From Acanthopleura granulata (taxonomy: Eukaryota; Mollusca; Polyplacophora; Chitonida; Chitonidae), in NCBI GenBank assembly GCA_016165875.1, contig JABBOT010000014.1, positions 5,720,895 through 5,784,894 on the forward strand: 64,000 bases of DNA, given 5' to 3'. Numbering within the stretch: the stretch's first letter is position 1; each line of letters opens with the position of its first letter. Positions 44,782 to 57,265 of the stretch are shown in pieces. The translations under genes were made by a program, and so were the position numbers. The notes beneath the pieces were generated by a model. The model was given only the letters and a program-made list of their open reading frames with translations. It searched no databases and was not told the DNA's origin.

Positions 44782-47700
44782 CTGAAAAAAACAAACAAAA
44801 ACAACATAAACATAATGTTCATTCACTCTTTGAAACAGGACTGGGGCCTCTGTGGCTCAGTCAGTTAGCACTTTAGTGCAGTGCAATGACCCAGAACCCT
44901 CCTGCCAATGTGGTCGCTGTGAGTTCGTCCAGCTCATGCTGGCTTCCTCTTTGGCTGTACGTGGGAAGGTCTGGCAGCAACCTGTGGATGGTCGTGGGTT
45001 TCCCCTGGACTCTGCCCGGTTTCCTCCCACCATAATGCCGGCCAACGTCATAAAAGTGAAATATTCTTGAGTATGGCGTGAAACACCAATCAAATAAAAA
45101 AATAAATGAAACAGAATCACCCAACATATAGAACCATATTTCAGTAACTTTATAGATTTTTCAAGCCTAATCTCAATGAGGTTATTTATTTATCTTTTTC
45201 AGAAATTTTCGTCCAAGACGGTACTCCTAAACTCGAGGCCATGAGTTGGTTCCTCATCACTGTAGAAATCAGAAGTTTACATTTTTGTAACAAACAGGTG
45301 TTCAGCTTTCCATATATGTATAGTTTGTTTTTACTCTTTTCAAAAATGGCTTGGGAATGCTATTTTCAGATTTTGAATTTCCAACATTTTCTTATCATTT
45401 CAATGTCAAATTCCCAAACCAGTCCAGGTAGTAAAGCAGCATTACTCTGTTCTGACAGCATTAGCCAAAAGAATCTTTCACGCAGCATAAATCCGTGGTT
45501 AAGTCAACAACAACTTTAATCATTACAACATCGGAATACAATCTGTATAGTTTACTCCCTTATTTTCACCATTCAGAGTAATAATCACACATTTGAGTAA
45601 CCAGAGTTATCTGCCCTTACCTCCCCTGTCCCTGTGCTCGCACAACCAGAGACCTTGCCACGTGCCTAGGTTGGGTTTACCATCTGTTATAGGTATCGTA
45701 ACACTGCTGCCGAAGAACAGGGCCTTAAGGTGTGCAGGCTGTAACGGAAGCAAATTGAAGTCTACCAGATGTCACAACCACCAAGTTGTTGGTACAGAAT
45801 ATCACTCACTTAATATCTTACCGTTGTTGTTGTGTCCAGAGAGAAAAAAGTCTTTCAGACATACAAATTTGTTTCCCAGGAACTTCATGTCACTTTCAAC
45901 ATTTATTTCACAGCCCAAGCCAAAGAAATCATAGCCCAGCTCACGGAAGTCACAGTCATTGCCCAGGCCAAAGAAATCACTACCCAAGGAAAGCACATCT
46001 CAGCTCAAGGAAAGCATATCCCTGCACAAGGAAACCACTAGCCAAGGAAGACACCTGTTGGTTCAAGGAAATCAAGGGCCAAACAAACCGAAAGCACATC
46101 CCAGCTCTACGAAACCATGGCCCAAAGAAACCACTCCCACAGGAAAGAACATCCCAAAGAATCCACTACACAAGAAAAGCACACCTCAGCTCAAGGAATC
46201 CAGGGTCCAAAGAAACCCAAGGAAACCAGAGCACACAGAAATCACTACCTAAGGGAAGCACAACCCAGTTCAAGGAAACCACATCCAAAAGAAACCACTA
46301 CCCAAGGAAAGCACATCCCATTTCAAGGAAACCACAGGATAAAGATATCCCAACCCAAGGGAAACACAACCCAGCGCAAGGAAACTACAGCATAAAGATA
46401 TCCCAACCCAACGGAAACACAACCCAGTTCAAGGAAACCACTAACCAAGTGCAAGGAAACCACAGCACAAACAAGCCACTACCCAAGAAAAAGCTCATCC
46501 CAGCCCCAAAAAACCACATCCCAGCCCAAGGAAACCAAAGCCCAAAGAAATGACAGACCAAAGAATCTGGAAAGTTTCTGATCTATAGTCCCAATATAAA
46601 GGGCTTGTACTGCTTATTTCTGGTGCTGCCAAACCAGAACACTTATCTCATAATTACGAGCTTCTTCCTTCTGCCATGTCTGCTGCTTGGGCAGAAGCTG
46701 ATCTCAGGGCTAATATGATTTAATTATATATATTTTAGTGGTGTTTTACACCATACTCAAGAACGTTTCACTTATACGACGACAGCCGGCATTATGGTGG
46801 GAGGACCCCGGACAGAGTCTCCAGGAAACCCATGACCATCTGCAGGTTGCTGGAGGACCTTCCCACATACAGCCAGCGAGAACAGGACTAACATGACAAT
46901 TCCAGTTTGTTACGCAGACTTGCATGTATGCTGACTAACTAAATATTAAAATTTCCTTATCACCAAAATTACCTCTCACACTGGCCCTCAACCAATACGA
47001 TGTGTCACACGGGAGAGAGGCTGCCAGTAACTTTCCAAAAGTCAAAGGCTTATCCAAGGTTTCCTCAGCCCATAAAACTGACTGCCATCGTTCAAGTGAA
47101 GAACTGATAGTATGGTACTGGACAAAAATCAAATATGTAAATAAATTTGTTTACAATGCTGGATCATCTCACCATATCGTCTGGACCCTCACATGAATGT
47201 TTGAATGGAGTGGACTGAAAGAGAGGAGAGAACCAGTGAAACTATAAAAGACGTATAAAGTTTGGGGAGTCAGGAAAAAAAAAAAAAGAGAAATAGGTGA
47301 AATAAAGCCACTTGACATTTAACTTTTAGGGAAAAGTACAATGTAAATCTTGACTACATATAAGTGGGGGGAAAATCTGACCATTTCGTACTCAGTATGG
47401 TCTGTGACACAGGTAATGACTTCAGTGTAGCTTGATATACAATTAGTTCACTTATTCAAGTTTAGCACAAGAAAAAGGCAACATATTTAAATTTGAACGG
47501 ATGAATTAATGATAAATAATATTTAAAATCGAAGTTCATTAAGTTTGTACCTCGGGGACAAGTTTATTCATGAACATCTCAGTGTCATCTCTGTAAACAA
47601 AAAAAACGGAAAAAGTCACAGTGTGACATACCAAAATACTGTAGCAAGCACTATCTTTTTTTTCTTCAAAACATATATGCTATTTACAAATACAGAGTAA

Positions 47701-50159
47701 AGACATGCATGTGTGGCACTGTGTGAGATCTTTCTGGTCAGTACCATGTTCAAACCCAGGGGTTTTTCAAGACGCTTTCTTGTTGTGGTAAATCTCGGAA
47801 AATGAATTTTTAATTCAGTTTTCATGAAATTCACTCAGTTTCATTCAGTTTTTGACAGATTAGTCACGAAAAAATATTTATTTTTCTGATTTCTCAATAC
47901 TGAGACTCTAAAAAGAAATTGGCTAGAAAAATCCCCTGCAAACCCTACAGCGCTGTACAGTAGAAGTTTTGCTGGATATTGCTGTTCTTGTAGGTTCCAA
48001 AGAAAACACGTATTTTCTTAAAAAATATTGCCCAGTGTGTTCACTGTTTGTTTTTTTTCGTTGTTTCGACCCTCTCGTCAAAGCCTTTTTCTGAGAGCTT
48101 AAAGGTTGTCACGATAAAAATTTCAAGTGGAGATGCCATGGGGTATGTGCTTTATTGATTCTCAAATAATATTTATGTAAAATGAATATTATCACAAAAA
48201 TGTTGATCACATTGGATGCAGACTCATACGCATTGGAGACATATGTTTAGTATTTCTGTGACGTCATGGTATAGTAACTGTTTTCACCGAGAATGGAAGG
48301 TCACGAGAAATGATGATACTTCAGTGAAAAGACAATAGGCAGACATGTGGACTGGCAAACAAATCATCACACGCTTAGAAACTTCTTTTAGAACACAACA
48401 GTTTTCAACAAAAAAAAAAGCACAAGAACTCACCTTACAGACGGATCCCAGTTCTGGAGGAAAAAGCAGAAAGATCAGAAAAAGTTAAAGGGAATTTTTC
48501 CATCAAGCTCCACCGGACCATAACACGTCACATGCTGTCTGAATTATTCGTATGTTTCTGTCCATAATGCTGTTGTTATCTCAATAAGAAGTGCAGGTGA
48601 GTCCAGTGTATTACTTGGGAATACAGTATATGATCTCAAATTTCTCCAGAAAAAAGTGCATTTTTCGAGGCAAATAAATATCATAGAATATTTATTTTGG
48701 AACCGAGACTTAAAGTTTTACTCTAGCATATCATCCAACCTTCCAAGCACACCCGAAATCACCTTTCCACAATCAACAGTACTCTCAGAACCAGGAAACT
48801 TTGTCATGGACGAAGTGTTAGGTCATTTAGGGTAGGCCAGGTCAAAGTGTCAGACTGAACTGGCTGTTCCAACAGCCAACCCGCCCCCTTCCTGCAGTAC
48901 AGGGCGCAACAAGGACATTAAAGTTGTAGTCCTATTGAGACTTAGTCCTAGATTTCCAGTATAGAATGAACAGTCAACAAAGAAAAATGGAATTTTACAT
49001 GGAAAAATGATTTTACATTGCCGGAAGGTGAAATTGCCAAAGCAGAAAATGTTTACCTCATTCAGGGCTATGCTGGCTGATGTATGCTTAACTGGAAGAA
49101 AAGGAAAATAAAATGTGTTATAGCTTAAAGCAACAGATTATCATACTCATTTCAACCTGGCATAATTGTACTTACGACAAATGTTAATTAAACATCACAT
49201 ATGTATATCTGTTTACTTTGTTGGTCTTTGGAACCACATTTAGTTTTACTGTCTTTTCTCCTGTTTCTAGTCGCCTACATGTACTTTGGAGAGTAAATGT
49301 ATTAATAGTTGCTCCAAAAGCACTCTGTACATTTCCAGTCTGTAATTATCCTTTAATAGTCTACGACAGAATTTTTCGGATATATATTACTTTCGAATGA
49401 AAACAGAAATACACACAAGTGTTACATGTAAGAACCATATATGTATGTGATATTATTTTTTACTTTATTGGATCACTGGTGGTGTCTTCATGCTACATAC
49501 CCTCTGCTAAATGTATATGAAACACCAGATTAAAATCCAAGCCAACCAATGATTTGCATTTCATAATGGTCACTAAAGAACATTACCAATCCATAGTATT
49601 TTATTTATTTATTTATTTGATTGTTGTTTTACGCCATACTCCAGAATATTTCACTTATACCAATCCACAGTAAGAAAATGTTCTTTAAAAAAGGACTCAC
49701 CATTAATGAACATGTATTATGAAGTTCGCGTCATGGACATGTATTAAGAACACAGTAAAATAACCGCTAAGAAAATGTATTATTTATTAAACTACTGTAA
49801 ATGACCAAAAATTTTATCAAAAAAGTGCATTTTTACAGGCAAATAAATGTCATAATATATACTTTTGGAGCTGAAACTCCAAACGATATTACCCTAACTT
49901 CGAAAAAAAACTTCAAAAAAACCTTTCTACTATCAACAGAACTCTCACATTCTAGAAAAATAAGCATCTTTGTCACGGACGAAATTTTAGGTCATTTAGG
50001 GCACTCACTGAGTACATGCATCAGCCCCACTTTGATTTTCTTCATCTCCTGGACGTTTCTGTGTACCTCCTCTCCGATCAGATGACATCCTCGTTTTTTA
50101 GGCGACAGCGTGATCTCTTTCTGATACCACACCGAGCCCGAGTAACCTTTGCCGGCCAT
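44735..50159 (-). CDS. YjbQ/UPF0047 family protein
   Basis: Seven minus-strand exons join in frame: 50159-50009, 49091-49057, 48453-48434, 47590-47551, 47214-47173, 45738-45621, 44781-44735, giving 150 residues with a stop; bacterial YjbQ proteins are about 135-140. Family signatures lie in order: WYQKEITLSPKKRGCHLI (11-28), KVGLMHV, HTSASIALNE (53-62), NWDPSVRDD, EGPDDMPAHLK (90-100), SSVTIPITDG, GTWQGLWLCEHRDRGG and SRRLVVTIQGA. InterPro names the family secondary thiamine-phosphate synthase; the role in animals is not known to me. The start is the ATG at 50159, matching where bacterial proteins begin. The same exon is open 12 codons further up to its acceptor at 50195, so an upstream exon could add a leader. 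The conserved histidines and the acidic DD pair are present, so the protein looks intact. An ATTAAA hexamer (minus strand, 44684-44689) about 50 nt after the stop could be the polyadenylation signal. Confidence 0.93.
44848..45108 (+). repeat. Family-1 SINE, full length
   Basis: Begins GGGCCTCTGTGGCTCAGTCA and ends ACACCAATCAAATAAAAAAA. Last intron of the YjbQ-like gene. Confidence 0.92.
45621..45738 (-). CDS. YjbQ-like exon 6
   Basis: Residues 97-135 plus one base of G136: PAHLKALFFGSSVTIPITDG, KPNLGTWQGLWLCEHRDRG. Acceptor CGTTACAG, donor GGAG|GTAAGG. Confidence 0.94.
45890..46560. repeat. Minisatellite (AAGGAAACCACTACCCAAGG type)
   Basis: About 24-bp units, often paired into about 48 bp, over 670 bp in an intron of the YjbQ-like gene. 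Stop-free for 255 codons on the plus strand, but the translation is only the repeat. Confidence 0.85.
46724..46880 (-). repeat. Family-1 SINE, head missing
   Basis: Reverse-oriented, TTTAGTGGTGTTTTACACCA to GGACCTTCCCACATACAGCC. Confidence 0.82.
47173..47214 (-). CDS. YjbQ-like exon 5 (42 nt)
   Basis: Residues 83-96, STPFKHSCEGPDDM, phase 0 at both ends. Acceptor CTCTTTCAG, donor ATG|GTGAGA. Confidence 0.9.
47551..47590 (-). CDS. YjbQ-like exon 4 (40 nt)
   Basis: Completes R69; residues 70-82, DDTEMFMNKLVPE. Acceptor GTTTACAG, donor GAG|GTACAA. Confidence 0.9.
48434..48453 (-). CDS. YjbQ-like exon 3 (20-nt microexon)
   Basis: Residues 63-68, NWDPSV, plus two bases of R69. Acceptor TTTCCTCCAG, donor AAG|GTGAGT. 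Only 20 nt long, yet needed to link the conserved LNE and RDD motifs in frame. Confidence 0.88.
49057..49091 (-). CDS. YjbQ-like exon 2 (35 nt)
   Basis: Completes I51; residues 52-62, KHTSASIALNE, the best conserved YjbQ motif. Acceptor TTCTTCCAG, donor GAG|GTAAAC. Confidence 0.92.
49600..49661 (-). repeat. Family-1 SINE, tail fragment
   Basis: TTTATTTATTTATTTGATTG then TTGTTTTACGCCATACTCCA; only the 3' end of the element. Confidence 0.8.
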
Positions 50160-50195
50160 CACGCTGTTCTTATTCCACACTGAAAGTGTACCACC
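50009..50195 (-). CDS. YjbQ-like exon 1 (first coding exon, with short 5' part)
   Basis: Acceptor CTTCTCCACAG before 50195. Coding from the ATG at 50159: MAGKGYSGSVWYQKEITLSP through KKIKVGLMHVL, residues 1-50 plus one base of I51. Donor CTCA|GTGAGT. The 36 bases before the ATG are open in frame and may be 5' UTR or coding. Confidence 0.88.
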
Positions 50196-50504
50196 CTGTG
50201 GAGAAGTAGAGGAGCACATATTTACTTTTTCTTTCTTTCTATTAGGATTTAATTTATTTACCATGAATCTTCAACGTTTTCAACAAACTCTGCATGCAAT
50301 GTTTTGAAACATTCTCACAGATCTATGGGGTGTAGAGAAATAATTTGCACAGTTTTATGAAGCTCGCATCTTTAATGACATAAACAAATCATTTTTAGCG
50401 TCATTTTTTTATAATCATTGTATGCATAAATTCCTTGGAAAAAAAAAAAATGCTTTAGCGTGCATCTGTGGAGAAAACAAGAGAACTCAGAAGTAACTGA
50501 CCGC

Positions 50505-50665
50505 TCCAAGTCTGCAAATAGGTGCCTGACATTTTTGAAAACTCCCCTTGGGACAAAGTGGTATGCCCATGTTTTTCACGTTATATAGCACTGGACAAAG
50601 TTCACTTGGGTCATACCAGTTTCAACATAAAAATGTCATTCACATACTTGCAGATTTGCCACCCT
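50505..50665. mobile_element. MITE of the GCCTGCAAATAGGTGCCTGA family
   Basis: Left end AGTCTGCAAATAGGTGCCTG then ACATTTTTGAAAAC; right end AAAATGTCATTCACATACTT then GCAGATTTG. Just upstream of the YjbQ-like first coding exon. Confidence 0.8.
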
Positions 50666-51869
50666 ATGGAAAGCACCAGGTGACCTTCACCTGTCAAGTA
50701 CACATTGGGTACACCTATGAGTTATCGCCACAGAACTTCATGTGAGACTACCTCCCAGGCCCTGCATTCAAGGGGCGCTGACCACTAAATCACTGTGGTG
50801 GCCGGAGGGTTCTGAAATCTTGGGAATTTGGGGATTTAGAGTCAGTCCATGTGATATCCATTCATGAAAGTACCTGTATCTCATGCATGTCTCATGTATC
50901 CCATAGGTGCATGTTTACGCTACCTCATTAAAATACCATGTAAATGTTGATCAATACAAGTCCTAGTGTAAATGCATTCAGCTGATCAGTTAAGTGCCTT
51001 GTGCTATAACGAGCCAGTGCCAAGTGGAGAAGTACTTTAGGCCATCCTTAAAAGTATGTTAAACAACCCAACCCACTCTTTAAAAAGAGTCCTACCATAT
51101 TTCCAAGACTCAAAGTGGGAGGCTCAAAAGTTTTTTATTTGGTATTTTGATAAAAAGGTCTTTTTGGATTTTTCTCTCAAATGTCAATTTCTTTAAAATC
51201 ATTTTCAAGGGCTAGAATAAAATACAAAGAATTCCATATCGAATGACCCGGCGTTTTCTCAGAGAGTCGGGTTACGCCCGACAAACAGCTTTTTAAAGAT
51301 GGCCTTAATGCAAATTTAAAGTCTGCGGTGTGAGCTTAATCAGGACTGAACCTGGTACTCGTGGTTCCAGCATGCTAGGCAGATGGTCTTAGCATCGTAA
51401 CCATCTGCATTTGCAGGCTTCCCTCTAGATTATTATCTACAGAGCCATTATTTGTAGTTTTGCAGTGATGTCATAGCAGCTCTGAGTCAATCAACAAAAC
51501 TGTCTTTGATCACATGATCAGTCCACTGGAGCTGTAAACAAAGAAAATTTAACCCAGGCGTGACACACGTTGGCTTTCAATAAGATTTTGCCATAAAATA
51601 AAATAAAAATAAAGCTTTTAGAGAAGATATTTTTCTGGAAAAGTAACCGAAATTTGTCTAGCCTTCAGATTTGACATTTTCAGTGACCTGCACTTCAGTA
51701 AACTGTAGAAATGAGCAAAAATCAGCATACTGCCATTTAGTCCAACATTCGTAATGTTATTTATCACGCCCAGTGCTTTGCGAAGTACCCGAATGCACGA
51801 AACTATGAACAGATAATTATCTTAGGGTAAGACTGCCATGCACATAGTTCCGATACTAACGTCTTCCCT

Positions 51870-51915
51870 ATTGTAGCGTTGTACTGTACAACTTCGTACA
51901 GTACAACGCTACAAT
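51870..51915. repeat. Perfect 20-bp-arm hairpin
   Basis: ATTGTAGCGTTGTACTGTAC at 51870-51889 and its exact reverse complement at 51896-51915, with a 6-nt loop. It directly adjoins the MITE starting at 51916. Confidence 0.95.
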
Positions 51916-52120
51916 ACTGGGGCCACTTTCACCAAAGGCTGACACAATATTTTTTGTCATAAATTTTATCGTACAAAGTGATGTACAATAATTTACGACC
52001 TTGCTCGCTTTCACAACGCATTTTTGTGAAAGAGACAAGAGGTACGATATCTTGCATAATTCTCGTACCGTCAAATCTATCATGCATGTACACTATTTTG
52101 ATGAAAGTGGTCCCAGTATC
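51914..52120. mobile_element. MITE, CTGGGGCCACTTTCA termini
   Basis: Left ATACTGGGGCCACTTTCACC, right GATGAAAGTGGTCCCAGTAT: about 20-bp inverted termini, TA at each end. Confidence 0.85.
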
Positions 52121-54404
52121 GTATGAGGTATGAAGGTACCAAGCCAGCAGTATACCACCCGGGAGTAGTCTTCAAATTCTCCCTGGGTTCAAATGCAAAC
52201 AAAATAATACAATATCAGCACACACCCTGGAGTTATTATTAACATTGTACAAAAGTAAATAAAATGTCACAGAAAAATATATTATGTAGTTTAAAAATCA
52301 TTAGTTTTACATTGACTTGCATGATACAAACTGGTTCTGTCTCATTTTTTCTCTTCAGTTCTGGCCTGGCAATTTAGTTTTTGAGTGCGACATTTAAAAC
52401 ACTTCCTACTCATTGAAGTCAGGGGCAAGGCCCAAGCACAGTGGACAGATCTATCAGCACTGCACAGCATTCCACCCAGCATCCATTTTTCATGTACCCC
52501 GCTCTTTATCATTACAAGTACCTCTTCGTCACAGATATATCCTTGGCAAATATTTATTTTATCAAATTCACCAAACATGTTATTCAACACTTCAACTGTT
52601 AAATTAACAAAATCATCCAGGAAATGGTCCCTCTAGCTAATAATATTTCCAGAAATTTCTATCAAAATTTGGCTGTCTCTGTTTATTTTTATTTCTTTCA
52701 TGATGGTTTGCCCACATACTTTTGCTGCAAGCCCTGCTCTTACGTGGCTCTCTGTCAAGCGCAAAACACTGAGTCCCTGTTCCAGTGTTAGCATTTAAAT
52801 TTGGGCAAGACTAAGGGATGTCACAGAGCAGCATGTAGGTTCTGGCCTGTTCCTAACTTGCAGTCTATCATATCCTCTTAAGAGTGACTGTCCATATCTT
52901 TCCACACACATCTTCAGTGTGGGAAAGATTTTCTTATAGTACAACTTATAGCTGTCTTTGAATTGGATTTGTTGTGCCAAAGTTTACACACTATATAGTA
53001 AAACAATGTATATAGTTATACACATATCAAACTATGTCAAGCTACATCATCTTAAGTTCACCTTATATTGTTTCAATGTACATGATTGCTTATTAAAGCA
53101 AAATACCGGTAGTTCTATCAAAAGTTCTTTAAATTTATTCTACAAATATTACTGTACCATGAAACCAGATTAATTGAATTTGGCTCCATTCTCTTGTGAA
53201 ATGTGCAAACTCTGAAACATGATGGATAAATCATATACTTAATGCTTATGATATACAGTACTCATTGCAATTAAGTCAATCAAATATTTTCTGATACTGT
53301 AGACAAAATTTGTGTCATGAGCAAAAAATATCATTTATACATCGTACCATTTAGCTTAATTCATTAACTGAATCTTTTATTCAAACGTAAAGAAAGCGGG
53401 AAAATCACTATTATATTCATGAACAATGGGCGTGAACGTATCATTATGGAAGCCGAAAGAGGAGGACACCTCACTACCTTGCTTCCTCATCCTTTCTAGT
53501 AGAGGGCAAGGTAACGAGGTGGGAAGGTGGTGAAGTGGGTCAACTAGCTGCCTGTTTACCTTACTTCCTCTTTACCTTGCTGACTTGCTTTGGTACAACT
53601 CCCTTTATTCGTATTGATTAGCATCCAGATACTTTGCTAGGGTCTGGAGGTGATAAATAACATTTGGTTAAATGAGTGAACTGCTGATTTTTGCCAATGT
53701 CTCAAGTTTAAAGGATCTGTATATCGGCAGCATAAAACTTCTAATTCATTAGGCTAATTTGTAAGATAATTTAGCTGAGAAGCAGGAAAAAATCTGCTGT
53801 TTGTTCCTTTGCCGAGGGTCTTCATTACTTTCCTTGTGGCTTAACAACAACAGCGACGTATACGTTACAGATAGGATACATACCAGACGTCTGGATACAT
53901 AGAACAGACGTCTGCGCTGACAGCTATGTGTCAGACGTTCATCGTTAAATGTTGATTCTTCAATAAACTGACATCACTCTACTGATAGCAACCTCAACAA
54001 GTCCTTTTCAAACTATTGTCTAAAACTAGATTATCTCGCTATAAATCTTAGTTGCATAATGTTTTATGCAACAGTCATTCAAGAAACATGTGCATTTCAA
54101 GAATGAATGTCGGTTCCGTCAATCAAGATCGTGATCCTTGTTTACAAATGTCAACCATCCATTGCTCATTCGGGCGTGAGAACTATAACCGCCACACATT
54201 TGCCAATTACCTGCAATCTTTTCACACAAATTTTCGTCACTTGTCGTCCACACGTGAAAGTAGAAATCAAACTTTTGGCAAACAAACCCAGAGACAGCTT
54301 AACCATGTCCCAATGCGCGCCGCAACAACAAATCCCCCTTGCATTATGCTGACTAGACTTGCGAAAGTTGCTTTCATATCGCGTGATTCTCAAAACTGTG
54401 AGGA

Positions 54405-54425
54405 CACGTATAGGCCGCCATTTAA
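54405..54425 (-). promoter_or_regulatory. Candidate YY1-like core (AAATGGCGGCC) on minus strand
   Basis: AAATGGCGGCC, read on the minus strand, resembles the YY1-type motif common just at metazoan transcription starts. It lies upstream of the minus-strand YjbQ-like gene in a locally GC-richer patch, so it could mark that gene's first exon. Weak evidence. Confidence 0.2.
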
Positions 54426-55689
54426 TTTCAGCCGGTTGCACCAAACTAACTTAATTTTCAGTGCTGCCTTGCAGATGTTAAAAAAAAATATAAAACGAAA
54501 AACAAAATTAAAACAAACAACTTCAGCATGGGTATTAGAAATTATTCAGATATTGTTTGTTTAGTGCAGCTGCCCACTCAATGATAGCGCGTACGTTGTC
54601 GTGATTGATTGTACCGGAACACAGCTATGCACATTCACTTCTATGTCTGTCGATACCAGTGGGAATATTTCTAACTTTAAATTCGAATTTTAATAAGACG
54701 AATTTTAAACTACAACTTTCATTTGTTGATATTTCGTTGATTACAATGATATCATGATATTTTCATGGCTCTCGGTTGTTACTGTTCAATTGAAATGAAC
54801 ATATTTATGTCGATACGCACGTTTTTAGCCCAGCGCCACTTCATGACAGTTTAGTCGTAAATAAAGAGAGCTTATAGACTAGAAATTCATATTGACGACA
54901 TGGGGCGTTTAAAATTTGTTATTTCCGGTTTAAAATTTGTTATTCCTAACTTAAAATTAGCCTACAATAGATGTCCGAGAATTAGCGAGAGTTAAATTAC
55001 TTTGCAACGAAAACGATTCCAACATTTAAAATGTCACCAAATGTTGTTGATAAAGAGCCTGTATTGTTTATATAGTTAGGACTGCATAATGGTATATACG
55101 TCTCTCTCTTTATAGCTCCTTGGCCTACCTTAAATACCGCAGATCTGGCTGTATCATTCATGCCGGGTGATTGTTGGGAAAGATGAACTTTCCGAGATTT
55201 TGGTTTCATGTCAAAATAGTTTGTAGAAGCAGCTAGACTGGGTGGCAATGTGAACTCTGTGAGATGTGTAATATTATATTTGCCGATATTGATAGATGTA
55301 TCTACAAATTAATTACTTCATTCCGGTGGCGATCAGCAAACATGTAGGTTACATTTGACTGGATCATATATATGTATATGTAGTCATCCATAGATCTATG
55401 GATATGATGATTCTCTTTTCCTGAGGGATATTCAAAACATCAGTTTTATTTTAATCACAGTTGTGTACATAATATTTCATATGATGAAAAATCAAAGGGT
55501 GTGTAACGGGCAGTGGAATCTACCCCTGTATTGTATGTACCGATGCATGTATTATGGCATCGTCCTGGTTTCCAAGATCTGTTGATACTGTGCAAGGCTT
55601 GATTCGTTCCTGACTATTTTCTTTGGGGGCAGGGTGGGGCAGTGTCTTAGGCCATACCCGTCTCTTCGTCGCAGAAGGTGTGTAGTGAC

Positions 55690-55788
55690 GCTTTGGGGAT
55701 GATTGAAAGCTCTGCTGTGGAGAGAGGCTTACCTTTTCACCATTTGTGACGCTGCACTCATGCTTGGTGCGTTTGCTGAAGGCGCAGG
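55690..55788 (+). other. Candidate CCDC47 5' UTR exon end
   Basis: The coding exon of CCDC47 starts with an acceptor, so an upstream non-coding exon is needed. A good donor, GGCGCAG|GTAAAA, stands at 55788-55789 after a GC-richer stretch. The exon's start is not determined; this is a guess from the donor only. Confidence 0.25.
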
Positions 55789-57007
55789 TAAAATATTTCC
55801 TTATGTCAGTTGTTGTGGCTCTTATTCAGGGAAGTTGATATGTGGATTATAACAGACGTAATGTAAAGTTTACAGGGTTTTGTAGAATTTAGGACGTGCG
55901 ATTTCAAAAGTCTAGCATTTCGCTTTTAAGAGTAACGACGATTTTCCTCCACGCCGTTGTTGTTGTAACAAGTAATGTCACAGATGCAATGGAGTTCTGC
56001 ACAGAGGATAAGTCGATATTTTGGAATGGTGTAAATTTGGTATCGTCGCTTGTAAACAGAAGAAAATCTAGAGTACGCTGATTTAAAAAATATAGGCAGC
56101 ATGGATTATGATAGGACTTTAAGATATGGTAGCTTGTCAAGATTTTTCAGTTTTTATTTTAACCTGGAAGTTGTGTTAATCTGTAATTGTGATAATTAAT
56201 CATGAGCATTGGAATTAGGATTAAGCTCTAAGAGATGAAGGGCGTGATCGTGATACCTGGGGATCATGCTGCTCGTGAGCAAGCTACATGTAATTTCTTA
56301 CACAGACCAGATTGGCTAGTCAGCCAACCATATAACTGAAGCTAGCAGATCTCTACAATATAGAGCACAGCACCTGTGATATTTAAATAATTCCATGAAG
56401 AAAATCTCACCTACTTTTACAAGTGAAACCTGAACTGATGTTTGGTATGTACTGAATCCCCAAATTGTCATGTTAAAAAAATGTCAAACCTGATGTGGAC
56501 AAACCAATAATTCCGCCATTGAATCTCTTGAATTGAAAAGTCAATTAGATGCACGCCAAGTTTCATGCTCGAACTTCTGGCAAAGCACACACTGCAGGTT
56601 TGAAAATTTCATAGCACAAGACTTTTCATTTGGAATTTGTGTTGTTTTTGTTCTTTGTTTGCCTTCAAATGGATTAAGGGTACTGTGTCATCAGATTTCA
56701 TTGCCCCTTGGCCAAAGGCTAGAATTCAAAACATGGTGCAAGTTTATTTGATGTGACTAAATCAAAACTTTCAAAGACTGGATTACAGTTAAAATCTGCT
56801 TTCCTGATGCATTGTTAGACATTCCCGTAAGCTAATGACTTTGGGAAGCGGTACATACCAAACACATTATTGTTGACACATTTGCTTTATAAAGTCATGT
56901 AGTTTATCAGGTACTAGATGGAGGGAGATAATTTCCAAAGGACTCCTGCCTTGCCATAAAACCTGACAGGTGTCTACATGAATAAATGAAATACTCACTG
57001 TTATAGG

Positions 57008-57265
57008 GGGCCTTGGTGGCTGAGGGAATTAAGATGCTAGTGCAGTGTAATGGCCCAGGTGCCTCTCACCAATGCTTTTAATGTAAGTTCAAGCCCAGCT
57101 CACGCCGGCTTCGTCTGCAGTCTTACTTGCCAGGAACATGAGGATTTTTGTGTGTTGACCCCTGGCTCGGCTTCGTTTCCTTCTGCCATGATGCTGACTG
57201 CTGTTGTGGAAGTGAAATATTCTTAAGTGTGGTGTATAACACCAATCAAAGAAATAAAGTAAATC
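57008..57265 (+). repeat. Family-1 SINE, diverged
   Basis: Begins GGGCCTTGGTGGCTGAGGGA and ends ACACCAATCAAAGAAATAAA, about 70 bp before the first CCDC47 coding exon. Confidence 0.85.

Noticed and set aside
45786..46553. 255-codon protein gene
   Set aside because: The translation is only minisatellite sequence and lies antisense within an intron of the YjbQ-like gene.
54052..54564. 170-codon plus-strand frame
   Set aside because: No recognisable domain, no convincing splice partners, low-complexity Lys-rich end; the minus strand may instead carry a 5' exon of the YjbQ-like gene.
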